A stretch of 64,000 bases of DNA from the NCBI GenBank assembly GCA_001986395.2, contig MQVO02000049.1:62001-126000 (forward strand), in the 5' to 3' direction. Position 1 is the first letter of the stretch; each line of letters starts with the position of its first letter. Below the pieces are notes generated by a model, which was not told the origin of the DNA, made no database searches, and saw only the letters and a program-made list of their open reading frames with translations. The position numbers were made by a program, and so were the translations under genes. Below, in pieces: positions 10,362 through 21,602 of the stretch. Origin of the DNA: Irpex lacteus (lineage: Eukaryota; Basidiomycota; Agaricomycetes; Polyporales; Irpicaceae).

Positions 10362-13300
10362 CCCCAACACCGTCCTCGACAAGATGCTCAGTGCCCCTGT
10401 TAGCCTTCAAGTCGGAGAACTTATGGCAGTATCTCGCGAGATGACACAACGTATGCAGGATGTTCTGAGACTCAAGCAAGCCAAAGCACCAGCTGACTCT
10501 AAGCTAGCCACCGCTGCCGAGTATCAGGATGACGAACCCACCACAGTCGCCGCTTTCATGCCCAAGACCAGAAGCCAGCTCATTCGCCTCACGTTACACT
10601 GCAACGGAATTCCGATAGAGACCATCATCGATACCGGATCCATGCTCAACATATGCAGCAAGAAGACTTGGCTCAACTGCATCAAGCAACCAGTCGACGT
10701 CACCCGCTCAATAGTCATGAACGATGCCAACGGCGGTGAAGGAACTCTGTCAGGATTCCTAGCCGAAGTCCCGTTACGCTGCGGAGACGTTCTAACCTTT
10801 GCAAATATGTATATCGGCGAACATGCACCATTTGACCTGCTTCTCGGACGACCATGGCAACGAGGAAATTTCATTACGATAGACGAGCGAAGAGAAGGAA
10901 CCTTCCTAGTATTCAAGGATCAAGACTTGAACAGCCAATGGGAAATGCTAGTTGCAGGAGAAGCAAGACCACCTCCCGATATGTATGACGAGTTCTATTC
11001 ACGCCAGAAGTCAAAGGTTCAGAAGGTTCGCATCAGCGAAGCTTACCTGTCCATGAACTCAGAAGACTCTACGCATGCTCGGATTGAGGAGGTCAAGGAT
11101 GATGAAGACCCTGCAACAGCCACCGAACCTCCTGAACGCTTACCGGAAGATCCTGCTGACAACAACCAGAAACGCAAAGCAGAAGTTCTAGAATCCACGT
11201 TATTAGCACTAGACGTCCCGACCGGATTAGTCGAGCAAGAACTCAGGAACTTTACGCTCAGCCCAGTCAGCCGATCCAGCCGAAAAGCTCAGGAAAACCT
11301 TACCGAAGACACCGCAAAGGTACTAGTCACTCAGTCAAGCAGTCAGGAATTAACTGAAATTTTTGATTGCATGGCTATTGACGAAAACGAGCAGCCAAGC
11401 ACCTCCACTGTGATAATCCAGAAAGAAAAGTCCCCATCAACTACCGCAAAACAGACCCAAAGTCCCACAATAGAGCTATCTACTGAAGACGAGAAGCGAT
11501 TAGCGAAATTAGTAGAAAGCGAACTGAATTGCGGAGGACTTACTTTCAGTCAGTGGATGCGGAATGCTCAGAAGTACCTGCGAGAAGTTTTTGAAGCCGA
11601 CATGCGCGCGATCGACGAAGGATGGGACACCTACGATGGACGAGAAAGTGAGTTGTTTGCTCGCAAAGATGACGAGCGAATGGCTTACCAGAGATCCGAA
11701 CACCGCTGGGATGTTCTTAATCAAGACCGTCGAGTTCTCGGACGCTGGGCGAACGAAGTCTCGAACTGGGCCTACGAACGGGAACGACCGAGTATTAGCA
11801 AAGCAAACGCGAACACAGATGATGTGAAGGACTTACCGACATCAGCGCGTCCTGAGTTAGCACTCGTTTTGATGGGAAACGTCCCACCAAACCGTATCGA
11901 GGACCTGTTCGAAAGTATGCGATCAGAACTTCCTAAAGAGGAAATGAACGCACGCACTCACCCGAATTGCCGAAGCGCCCACGCATTCACGCCATGTCAC
12001 ACATATTCCGGCTCCCACAACGTTGCCGGAACCCGAAATACCAACGCACAGGAACCCGGAGACTCTGGAAGGGGCCATAAGCCTATCCAGAACAGGAAAG
12101 GCCAGCCTGCTAAAAGGGAAAGGGGAGCCCGCAGCTACGGACACGCCACACAGTCTAAAGTCAATCAAATCAATCACGTCAGACCTACGCCCTGTGCAGC
12201 CAATGAAACAACTCACCCAACGCCGCAGCTATTGGCCTCCAATCCGAAGCAGGCACCCCAGAGTCCTCCAGACAAGTACCGAACACCCACGAAGCCACCC
12301 AGTCAGTTAATGACATCAGCTTATCAGCAGACAGAGCACTCACCAGGTACCCTATTCGCCAGCTCAGCCCTAGATGACGTCCACCAAGACCCTACAGCAC
12401 TAATCGACGCACCTAGAACCCGAGATAAGCAACAGCAAGCGCAGCAAGGACGCACCAAGACTCCACAACGCCCGCCTGCGAGCTTCCGAAAAGCTAAGCA
12501 GCAAGCGCCCAGCAACGCACGTATGAGGAAAGGGCCACAGGCAGTTTGTTTTGGTTGCGGAGGCCAGGGACATGTAATCCAACGATGTATTGAAGTAGAT
12601 AGGCGAGAATCAAATGGAGAGTTTGTGCGCCAGGGCTGGAATTTGAGGCTGCCAGACGGACAAGTCTTGCGGAAGCAAAAACGAGGTCCACCGCTCCTGC
12701 GCCGACTCGATCGTGCTAAGACACAATCAAACGGCGCAGTTGACAGAGGAGTAACGATGAAGGGGGGGAGGCAGACGTCATCTAATCTAGAGCAGCAAAG
12801 CGTAAGTCTCGAAGGTAGAAATACGACGACGTACCTATCCCCTGAAATCCCCACCTCTCTCGATCCAACGCCTCCCGATCCTCGTATCTACCGCTCTGTC
12901 GCCACGTCTACTACGCCCACAGCTCCCCCGTCGACCCCCGTCTGCGCCGCCATCGCTCGAAATATGAACGCGCCGTTTGCGTCGCTCGTCCCGGCCAACC
13001 CAATCGGTGAGATGTCACGCGTCGTATTTCGAATCTTGATGCACCCAGGCCAAGCTGAAGGCTTGCCTGGTGGTCTTGCCCATAACTGTGCGATGTACCT
13101 CGTCAGTAAGGCTTACCGAACGACTGCTGAAGCAGCCGAGGACATGATGGGGCACTCGATCTTCAAGGTCGTGCACCCCGACTTGGGAGAGCTCTTGTTG
13201 CTCCCGGGAAGTGTCAGCTATAATATGATGCCCTTCGAGCTCCAGGTCAATTACAACCTGCGAGCGATAGGAGGCAGGCGTAGCAGCTCGAGCTTCGTGT

Positions 13301-15225
13301 TCTGGTGCCCTTACCGTGACAACTCTCGCTGCTACTTTACGCCCGTACTCACCTTCGACCGTCTTATCGTAACCTCCCTCGACTACTTCCCTCCTGGCGG
13401 AACTCATCCTCACGGTTGGGCGTACGTCGAACTAGTCGGTCCAAGGTATGTACCTACAAACAACCACGACTCATCAGTTAACTTACTCGGACACAGGGAG
13501 GCGACAAGTCTTACCTGGGGACCCGAGGATGTTCCCGACAACGATCACGGCCACGGAAACGACGGAGACGACAGCAAAGAACCAGTAAGCATGGCACAGA
13601 GGTGGAAGGAAGAAGCAGACGAGGAGGACATCAGGAAGATCAGGGAAAGGATTGAAGGTATGCGCGTCGTCAGCATTGATGCCACAGACGCTGACCGGAC
13701 TTTGCCAGATCAAAAGCGCCTGTTCGACGAGCGCGCTGATGCCGATTTCAAGCTAATCTTTGGATCTGACTCTGAGATCGACAACGTCAGTGTCAGCAGC
13801 GACGAGGACTCCGAGGAGGACGTACCGATCTCGGAGATCCGCGACGGCCACGTGGTGCCCACGCATCAGGCCTACCCTACTCCTCCTCCTTCGCCACCAC
13901 CTCAGTCTTTCTGGATCTCTGTTCCCCCTTTACACGTCGACGCTTCCACTCGCCCCGACCTCGACCACGAAGTCCCTCGTTCCCGCCATGCCGAGCTAGC
14001 GAAAAGGATCACAGAGGAGACGGAGATGAGGTACGTACCCAGCTCAACGGGCTGTGTGCCCATCTCTCTACCACACTCGCTTACCACGCAACTCAGACCT
14101 CCTCCCTCCTCTGCTGAATCCGCTAGGCCCATGACCCCCTACTCAGACGACGAGCTCCCCGAGCTCCTCAGCATCACCAGCAGCGACTACAACTCAAGCA
14201 CGTCGGAGTCTAGCGAGCTCGACACCGACTCTACCACAGACGACGAAAGCCTCATCTTCGAGCTCAACAACAGCGACGACGGCCACCCAGATGCACCAGG
14301 AGCCCCCGTCCGTCGTACCGAACCTCGCCACCGGCCTGTGCTCACTCAAGTTACGCTCCCAGGACTGCCCGCTGACCGCGCGTACGTCATGGACTTTCGA
14401 GTCGCCGAAGGAATCAGGAGATTGAGGATCGAAGAAGGATTCGAGAGAGAGAATGAAGGAGAGGTCGAGGGAGAAATCGTTAGTAAGTCGTTCGATCGCG
14501 ATGTCGACCTTTTTCTCGCGGAACCCAACTCGCAAGGACACTGGGGACCCCCGCCCGGCTTCAACGAAGACTACACCATGATCTCCCCCACCTCCACCTC
14601 CTCAGAATCGGACGACTCAGCCGACTCAGACGACTCTTACGACTCCCAGCTCACCAACGCTCACAACGCACTACCCCCCGCTATTGGTGCAGCCGCCTCT
14701 AGTTACTCTGCAGTATCGTCACTCATCACTCCACTCCAACGCTATCGACCTCGCACTCATAACGACCCTTCTCACTGGTTGACGACCCCCTATCGAGCTC
14801 TGAACGACGTCGACGAAGCCACCCATCTAGACAACCATCGCAACGCACGCCGTGCCGTCGTTGAAGAAATCGGTCCTCTCGTCGCCCTTGCTCGCGTTCT
14901 CAACCTCGAAGGCTTTCTTCGCTATTACAAGTCGATCACGCCACGCGATTTGGACATGGCCCTCGCCCTGGCCATCTTATTCTTTCCAAAGAACCCTTAC
15001 GACGGGTGCCCGTATCTTGACCCCAAGGAGGAGCTCGAAGCATTACAAGCCCGCGCGTTTTTCACCGTTAGCAACCAACACCACTATGCTGTCCAAGCCA
15101 TCGACCACACTCTGTCCTTTCGCCTTAACAATGACAACGACGCTAACTACGTTATCTACCACAGGAACGCGGGACGTTTGGGACGGAACTGGTCGGCTGA
15201 GCCCGACACTGGTGTCACTGCTTGA
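10354..15225 (+). CDS. Gypsy gag-protease continuation and extra domain
   Basis: The frame continues from the left gag part across the hAT target site. It contains a retropepsin-like protease with the DTGS active site (10,630-10,641, IIDTGS) and an acidic linker. A second gag-like helical region (about 11,500-11,950) precedes a second zinc knuckle (12,544-12,588, CFGCGGQGHVIQRC). A ~160-residue domain of unknown function follows (about 12,960-13,445), then an acidic Ser-rich region and a final ~100-residue module. It ends with TGA at 15,223. Having two Gag-type zinc knuckles on either side of the protease is odd. RT lies in a different frame, so pol must be reached by frameshift, splicing or reinitiation. 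Confidence 0.85.
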   Translation, partial: HVNPNTVLDKMLSAPVSLQVGELMAVSREMTQRMQDVLRLKQAKAPADSKLATAAEYQDDEPTTVAAFMPKTRSQLIRLTLHCNGIPIETIIDTGSMLNICSKKTWLNCIKQPVDVTRSIVMNDANGGEGTLSGFLAEVPLRCGDVLTFANMYIGEHAPFDLLLGRPWQRGNFITIDERREGTFLVFKDQDLNSQWEMLVAGEARPPPDMYDEFYSRQKSKVQKVRISEAYLSMNSEDSTHARIEEVKDDEDPATATEPPERLPEDPADNNQKRKAEVLESTLLALDVPTGLVEQELRNFTLSPVSRSSRKAQENLTEDTAKVLVTQSSSQELTEIFDCMAIDENEQPSTSTVIIQKEKSPSTTAKQTQSPTIELSTEDEKRLAKLVESELNCGGLTFSQWMRNAQKYLREVFEADMRAIDEGWDTYDGRESELFARKDDERMAYQRSEHRWDVLNQDRRVLGRWANEVSNWAYERERPSISKANANTDDVKDLPTSARPELALVLMGNVPPNRIEDLFESMRSELPKEEMNARTHPNCRSAHAFTPCHTYSGSHNVAGTRNTNAQEPGDSGRGHKPIQNRKGQPAKRERGARSYGHATQSKVNQINHVRPTPCAANETTHPTPQLLASNPKQAPQSPPDKYRTPTKPPSQLMTSAYQQTEHSPGTLFASSALDDVHQDPTALIDAPRTRDKQQQAQQGRTKTPQRPPASFRKAKQQAPSNARMRKGPQAVCFGCGGQGHVIQRCIEVDRRESNGEFVRQGWNLRLPDGQVLRKQKRGPPLLRRLDRAKTQSNGAVDRGVTMKGGRQTSSNLEQQSVSLEGRNTTTYLSPEIPTSLDPTPPDPRIYRSVATSTTPTAPPSTPVCAAIARNMNAPFASLVPANPIGEMSRVVFRILMHPGQAEGLPGGLAHNCAMYLVSKAYRTTAEAAEDMMGHSIFKVVHPDLGELLLLPGSVSYNMMPFELQVNYNLRAIGGRRSSSSFVFWCPYRDNSRCYFTPVLTFDRLIVTSLDYFPPGGTHPHGWAYVELVGPRYVPTNNHDSSVNLLGHREATSLTWGPEDVPDNDHGHGNDGDDSKEPVSMAQRWKEEADEEDIRKIRERIEGMRVVSIDATDADRTLPDQKRLFDERADADFKLIFGSDSEIDNVSVSSDEDSEEDVPISEIRDGHVVPTHQAYPTPPPSPPPQSFWISVPPLHVDASTRPDLDHEVPRSRHAELAKRITEETEMRYVPSSTGCVPISLPHSLTTQLRPPPSSAESARPMTPYSDDELPELLSITSSDYNSSTSESSELDTDSTTDDESLIFELNNSDDGHPDAPGAPVRRTEPRHRPVLTQVTLPGLPADRAYVMDFRVAEGIRRLRIEEGFERENEGEVEGEIVSKSFDRDVDLFLAEPNSQGHWGPPPGFNEDYTMISPTSTSSESDDSADSDDSYDSQLTNAHNALPPAIGAAASSYSAVSSLITPLQRYRPRTHNDPSHWLTTPYRALNDVDEATHLDNHRNARRAVVEEIGPLVALARVLNLEGFLRYYKSITPRDLDMALALAILFFPKNPYDGCPYLDPKEELEALQARAFFTVSNQHHYAVQAIDHTLSFRLNNDNDANYVIYHRNAGRLGRNWSAEPDTGVTA
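12961..15225 (+). other. Unknown retrotransposon domain with intron-like segments
   Basis: The part from MNAPFASLVP to the MVCP-like Tyr/Arg core (to ~13,445) is conserved in a decayed Gypsy remnant at 39,080-39,500. Blocks such as MMGHSIFKVVHPDLGE and NLRAIGGRRSS are nearly the same there. It has no motif I recognise. Two segments inside the frame look like introns: 13,446-13,496 (GTATGT...TTAAC...ACAG, 51 bp) and 14,031-14,096 (GTACGT...CTCAG, 66 bp). Both are multiples of three without stops. A third (15,227-15,281, GTACGC...CTAAC...CCAG) starts just after the stop codon. It may be an old captured host gene or a lineage-specific accessory domain. Confidence 0.6.
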
Positions 15226-15281
15226 GGTACGCCTCAGCAGACTCTTTTCATCTACGGTCACTAACGTTCACGGTCCCCCAG

Positions 15282-18200
15282 CGTCCCCCCTTCCATCGCG
15301 CAATGGTCTTCGATCCCAGCACCCCTGGTCATGTATACTTCGCCCCCGCCAACGTTCACGCCATCGTTTACGGCTCCCGCACCTAATCACCTTCCCTCTC
15401 CGTTTCCTTTGTCGCTCTCTCACCATGCTACGAACTCCTGCGACGATCTACGATAACACAGAAAACGGAGAAAAATATTTTAGGTACGAGTTCGCCAGGG
15501 ACGAGTCTACCGTAAGACTGGCAGTCACTGATGATACACCTAGATTTCGCGCTCTCGCGATTACTTATGTCCCATCGACGGCTGCTGGTAATTCAGAAAA
15601 CGGAGACAAGTGCGTATCTTATACTATGTCTGACAACTTATCGCTCACGCGCACGTCTATAGACTTCAACTCTATATATTTATATGGCCATAAGGACGAT
15701 GCCCGCATTATGGACCTTCTTTATAGACTTTGTACGTGTACGATAGGCTCGCGATGTAGTTCTTCCCACCATTTTACCCCTCACAAGCTGTGTTTCGCCG
15801 CCTCTTACGCACAGCCCCCGGCCTTTGCGCTTCGCTCTCGCGCTTTCGCCTTGACACTAGTTATGTATTCCTTCATTCCGAATGCCCTCCGCTCGACACC
15901 GTATAGTACTTGTTCTTATGTACATGGTATCTGGCAATACACCGGCGCCCTTGGCCGTGAACTCCGAATCTCCCCGAGTGACCGCTGTGAACTTCTGATT
16001 AACAGCCTGTACTCAGTGTTTTTCGTGGTCTGCGCGTACAATTTAAAGTCTTTACCTACTTATAAGGATTTTACGTCGCTATTCTGCCGGTATGCCAGCG
16101 CTTTGACCTTAGAAAAATCCGCTAAGTGTCAAGTCTCGCCATTAGTAAAGTACTCGAGCGCTACGGACTTAGGAAATCTCGTTCGCTTCAATTTCGTGCA
16201 CCCACTCGCATACTCGAGCGCCTCGTACTTAGGTTGTCAGCACGGCTCAGTCATATCAGTCACGCAGTGTACCTGTAAATACATTTCGGTGCCTTATGAG
16301 TATTTACTACTTTATAAGCAGCCTTTACAGTACATAGCTGGGTCTTACCTTACTAGCTGTTACCTACCATTTCAGTCATTTGCGCAGGAGTTGTTAAACA
16401 TTTCGGACTTGCCATATAAGGCAGTTATAATGTTTGCATCTTCGGCTCAGTACTCTGACGCTCCGAGTGCCGATTTTCGAGCCCTCTCTGTTCCGTCACG
16501 TCATGCCTCACACTTAGACAACTATATATTTGATGGTTATTCCAAATGTCAGCCTGCCCTCCCGCCCACCCTTACAGAGTGTGTAGGCTATGATTATCAA
16601 AATATTTATGTGTCTTCGCATGCTCAGACTACTTACGATTATGATGACCACGATATGTCACCCGTATATTGTAATTTTGCTGCAGCTAAGTATGTTGATG
16701 GTATTGATGATGATGAAGCTCCCTTATATTTGACGACTTCAATGCATGAAGCGTTCGCTGATCTTGACGATGACGAGGTCGTCATCTGTATTGACGGGGA
16801 GGAGGTACACTCCGCTTGGAAGCGTAATGTATCTCAGAATTCCACTACTACGGAGCCGCAGAATGCAGATTCATTCACTATGTATAAGCGCGTGGACAGG
16901 AAAGTTAAGCCAGTACCTGCTGTATTCCCAGAGGATGCACGAGTTATTCGTAAATTTCCTGAAGACCCGCTTAAGTCTCTGCCGCCGCTGCCGTACCAAC
17001 CACCTGTGTTTGTTCCAGATCCAGGAGGACGCCTTACTGAGGAAAACCTAGAAGAAATGAATGTCAATCCAAACGGCTTTCTCTTACCAGAAGAGGAGAA
17101 GTTATTTATTCATATTCTGAAGCTGAATCAGTATAGCTTTGTGTTTGAAGACAGCCAACGCGGATCATTCCGTGAAGACTATTTCTCTCCATACATCATT
17201 CCAATAGTACCTCACGAACCTTGGGCCTTTACGAATATTCCAATACCTCCTGGAATTAAGGATAAGGTTGTTGAACTATTAAAGGAGAAGATAGCCGCAG
17301 GCGTTTACGAACCAAGCCAGTCATCATACCGCTCACGTTGGTTCTGTGTTCTCAAGAAGAGTGGGAAGTTACGCCTAGTCCATGACCTACAACCCCTCAA
17401 TAAAGTCACTATCCGAGACGCAGGATTGCCGCCGAACCTAGACAACTTTGTGGAACCTTTTGCTGGACGTCAATGTTACTCAGTGTTTGACCTATACTGG
17501 GGCTTCGATGCTCGCAAAGTTCATCCCAAGAGTCGTGATATGACCGCCTTCCTGACTCCGTTAGGATTATTACGTATCACATCACTACCAACTGGTTTCA
17601 CAAATTCACCAGCTGAGTTCCAGGCAGGTATGACTTTTATCCTCCAAGATGAGATCCCGCACATCGCAGATATATTCATTGATGACTTGCCTATCAAAGG
17701 GCCATCCTCAATCTACCCTGACATCAACGGTAATCCCGAAGTCCTCCCTCAGAATCCAGGTATACGTCGATTCATTTGGGAACATGCCAATGATGTTCAT
17801 CGTATCCTTCATAGAGTAGGACACGCCGGAGGAACTTTCTCACCTGGAAAAATTCAGCTTTGTCAGCCAGAGGTTCTGATCGTTGGACAGAAATGTACTC
17901 CAGAAGGACGCTTACCTGATGAGCAGAAGATAGAGAAGATTCTCAAGTGGCCCACGCTTAAGACAGTAAAGGACGTACGAGGTTTCCTAGGCTTATGCGG
18001 AACCGTCCGAATCTGGATTAAGGACTACTCTCAGCTAGCACGACCCCTTACAGAGCTTGTACGCCATGATGTTGATTTTGAATGGGATGAACGCAGACAA
18101 CAAGCCTTTGACGCTCTCAAAGCTGCTATTACATCACCACCTGCTTTACGTCCCATTGATTATACATCTGCTCTACCTGTAGTTCTATCAGTCGACTCTA

Positions 18201-20080
18201 GTTTTATGGCTGTAGGCTTCATTCTTTCTCAATATGACATTGAGAAGAAGAAGAGGCCAGCGCGCTATGGTTCTATTCCTATGAACGAGCGTGAATCACG
18301 TTACTCTCAGCCTAAACTCGAACTATATGGATTATACCGAGCACTCCGCGCTTACAGACTCTATCTCATAGGAGTTCAGTCTCTTCAGGTCGAAGTAGAT
18401 GCCAAGTATATTAAGGGAATGCTCAACGAGCCTGACCTGCAGCCTAACGCTACCATCAACCGTTGGATTCAAGGAATCCTTCTGTTCGATTTTGAGCTCA
18501 TTCACGTCCCTGCGGAACGTCACAAAGGACCTGATGCCTTGTCACGCAGAGAACTAGCAGATGACGAAGAAGTCGAAAGCGAAGATGATGCATGGCTGGA
18601 TAATATTGCGCTTTATAGTCAGACCCAGTTAACACATGACGATTATACCTACCATCGCCGCTATAGTTCCTATGTCTTATTATCACCCAAAGACCAGGTT
18701 CTTGCAGATATATTCCGATTCCTTACCACCCTTCAACTGCCACCCGCACATGATACTGAGCAGACCAAGCGACAGTTCATAAGGAAAGCTCAACGTTTCT
18801 TCGTAAAAGACGGAGCAATGTTTAGACGTCAAGGCCAAAAGCCACCTACTAAAGTTATCCTTCGGGTAAATAAACGGCAGCATATTCTGGAACAACTGCA
18901 TGAGGAACTGGGACATCGCGGACAATACGCAGTCATGCAAACCTGCAAAGAAAGGTTTTACTGGCCTACTATGTTTGACGACATAAAACAGCATATTAAA
19001 TCCTGTCATGAGTGCCAACTCTGGACTACTCGTAAGAGCCAGCTTCCATTGATGGTATCGACCCCTACCACTGTCTTTGCTAAGATTCACGTTGATGTTA
19101 TGTACATGCCCAAGGTTAACAAGTTCGAATACATTGTAGCCGCACGTGATGACTTAACCGGAGCTGCAGAAGGACGCGCGTTACGTAACTTGAAAGCCAC
19201 TACCTTAGCCAAGTTCTTCTTTGAAGAAGTCCTCTGCCGATATGGAGCCGTTGGACAAGTCACCACAGATAATGGATCCGAGGTTCAAGGAGCATTTACT
19301 GAGCTCATGGACCGATATGGCTTGCCACGCATTTCAATCTCTCCTTACAATTCACGAGCTAATGGAGTAGTTGAACGTGGACACTTCACAATTCGCCAAA
19401 GCATCCTCAAAGCATGCAAAGGAAGAACTGCAGATTGGCCAGACAAAGTTCATATGGCCTTCTTTGCTGACAAGTGTACTACACGCCGCCAGACAGGTTA
19501 TTCGCCCTTCTATCTACTATACGGAACCTCACCAGTTCTACCAATTGACCTCACTGAAGCTTCGCTTATGGTAACAGGATTTCATTCAAACATGAGCTCC
19601 GAAGACCTATTAGCACTGCGCATCCAACAGTTCCAGAAAAGAGATAAAGACTTAGAAGATGCCGCTGATACCCTCCGAAGACATCGCTTCAAGTCCAAGC
19701 AACAGTTTGAGAAGCGCTACCGAAGGACCCTGTGGACAGATGATCTTGAAGCAGGTACCTTAGTGATCATGCGTAACAGTGCTAAGGACAAGAGTCTAGA
19801 CAAGAAATACTCTCCAAGGTATTTAGGCCCATATGAAGTTGTTCGTCGAACCCGAGGCGGATCCTATGTCTTGAAGGAACTCGACGGAGCAGTTATGAGA
19901 CAAGGTGTGGCTGCTCAACGTCTTCTACCGTATCTATCAAGAGACGACACTCGGTTATCTCAACTGGCAGAAGATATTGAAGACAATGAAGATATGGATC
20001 AGGAAGATGCTTCAGACTCAGAAGAGGAAATGGACATAGAAGTTGATCATTTCAGTTCTTCTGACTCTGACAGCAACTGA
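15282..20080 (+). CDS. pol: Gypsy pol: RT, RNase H, integrase
   Basis: The frame is open from before 14,852, but its part up to 15,225 overlaps the previous gene and reads as out-of-frame sequence. The true start is therefore uncertain. The first ~430 residues are rich in Tyr, Ser and Cys with no known motif. Reverse transcriptase follows (VHDLQ at about 17,378 and FIDD in place of YVDD at 17,677-17,688). RNase H is next (DSSFMAVG, then KLELYGLYRAL). Integrase carries an HHCC zinc site (HEELGH...CHEC, 18,900-19,020) and the DDE triad (HVDVMY at ~19,090, TTDNGS at ~19,265, VVERGH at ~19,370). The C-terminus has an SH3-like RYLGPYEV block and an acidic tail. No internal stop, so it is probably functional. 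Confidence 0.92.
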
Positions 20081-20110
20081 GGACAGTTGCAATTTCAAGT
20101 GCCCCGCGGA

Positions 20111-21114
20111 TGTAACGCCATTACTTTGTAATGTGTTAGTTACATGCATAAGACTTGTTACTAGACTTCACAGACTTAGCAGAGGTATTCGACATCACCT
20201 ACGCTCAAGGTAGTACTGAGGCTATGCACGATTACGCAGTATGACACGCTTACTCCGCAAGCCCCACAAGCCCCGCAGATGCATCAGCTTGACCTATGAG
20301 TCGTTCGGAGCCTATGACACAGTAGTGGAGCCAGTCTCCACAAGCTTACTGCATAGTGGATACCACGCTCCCCGCATCGGAGCATATTGCACAGTCAGTC
20401 CCCGCTTACCCCGCAGTCTCCACGCAGTTATGTGACTCATACCGACTGTGCATTACGCAGTCATGGCCATTTTAGATACAGCTCCACGAGATCCGACAAG
20501 TAGCTACATGACCTCCTGTACATATAAATAGAGGGGCACTTTCACCCCAAGAATGCATGCAACCTTTACCGATCTAGTCAAGTAGGAAACAGTCAGTCGT
20601 ACGTTAACGCATATAGCTTAGGCGTAACTCCACGAGCGGGTTAGCCTTTCAGAGCTCCTTGGTTGACTTGGTAGCTATCACGTAAGTAGGCACTCATCAG
20701 GCGCACAAGAGCTGCGAAGGGAGCTGTCTATTACGCTGCTAGTATCAAGTTACTCGTGAGGATTCAGCCGTATTCGATTTCGTACCAAGTATCGTATTCG
20801 TATTAGTCTAGGTCAGTCAAGGATAGGTTATTCTCTTACTTCTTACTCTCTCACTCTACTCTCTACTCTCTACTCTCTCAACTCCAACCCACCATTCTAT
20901 AGTCTATAGTTCCTGTCTAACAATCTTTCACTCCCCAACACGAACGACCGGGATAGATCGACCTAACGTCTGGTCCATTGACTCTCGGCAGAACGAGATA
21001 AGGCTTGTGTATCGTAGACTGTACTCTGACCTTCGTGTCTGACACTTACCGCGTCTTAGTCTTCTTACGTATCCCAGGCCGCCGCACTTGCTATCTCATT
21101 TTCTGATCTCGACA
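20111..21114 (+). repeat. Gypsy 3' LTR
   Basis: No difference from 3010-4013 was seen. It is followed by CCGT, matching the duplication at 3006-3009. The 30 bases between the pol stop and this LTR contain no clear polypurine tract. Confidence 0.95.
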
Positions 21115-21602
21115 CCGTCCAACTTTCATCCCAAAAGGTGAAGATTTGAGGAAGTTATGTGCTGAATGGTTTTGGACAATGACTTGAGATTTCAAACTCC
21201 GCTTCAAAATTTTATAGCCACCTTGTAAACATCTCAAGCATGTAGTATTACACTCCGTACATGTATTTGAAGTAAGTCCATACTGTAGGATGTAGTATTG
21301 AACGTGGAGTAGTGTGTGGCATGATTCATGGCATGATTCCTTGAGAGACAAGAATGACATATGAATTCCAAATTAGCCCACTAGCTATATATGTAATGTA
21401 CTAAATACGTCAGCAGGTATGTAGGTGGCCAAAAATTGATGATATCAATAGAAGAGTTCTGGTTAGGCTACAGTTTGATACAAGTACACAGAGAGGAACT
21501 GAAAATATGACAGACCAGTCTAGAACAAGCAATTGACTTTGATGACAATGATCAGAGCCATGTATCCTGGCCCTATACAGTATATCAACGAGCTGGAAAA
21601 GA
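21115..21602 (+). repeat. GATTCCTGAG-family repeat copy B, right part
   Basis: It resumes the repeat cut at 3009, with the block CCAACTTTCATCCCAAAAGG. It matches the reversed copies at 24.0-25.2 kb and 46.78-47.26 kb. It ends where the next copy begins with CTTGTGG. The open frames at 21,091-21,637 are not supported as genes. Confidence 0.8.

Larger units (their letters stand above)
3010..21114 (+). mobile_element. 18.1-kb Gypsy LTR retrotransposon with nested hAT
   Basis: Identical-looking 1,004-bp LTRs (TGTAACG...CGACA) flank gag, protease, reverse transcriptase, RNase H and integrase in Gypsy order. CCGT lies just before the left LTR (3006-3009) and just after the right one (21,115-21,118), so the target duplication is 4 bp, or 5 bp if the terminal A is counted. 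The empty site is visible in the related repeat near 47,255. With the hAT (4,337 bp plus one 8-bp duplication) removed, the element is about 13.8 kb, which is long for Gypsy. The excess is the segment between protease and RT. It lacks an obvious polypurine tract before the right LTR. Confidence 0.95.

Noticed and set aside
14852..15225. First 120 codons of the long pol frame
   Set aside because: They overlap the better supported end of the preceding frame and read as its out-of-frame shadow.
4086..20080. CRISPR-like direct repeats
   Set aside because: No regularly spaced identical repeats with unique spacers were seen anywhere. The genome is eukaryotic.
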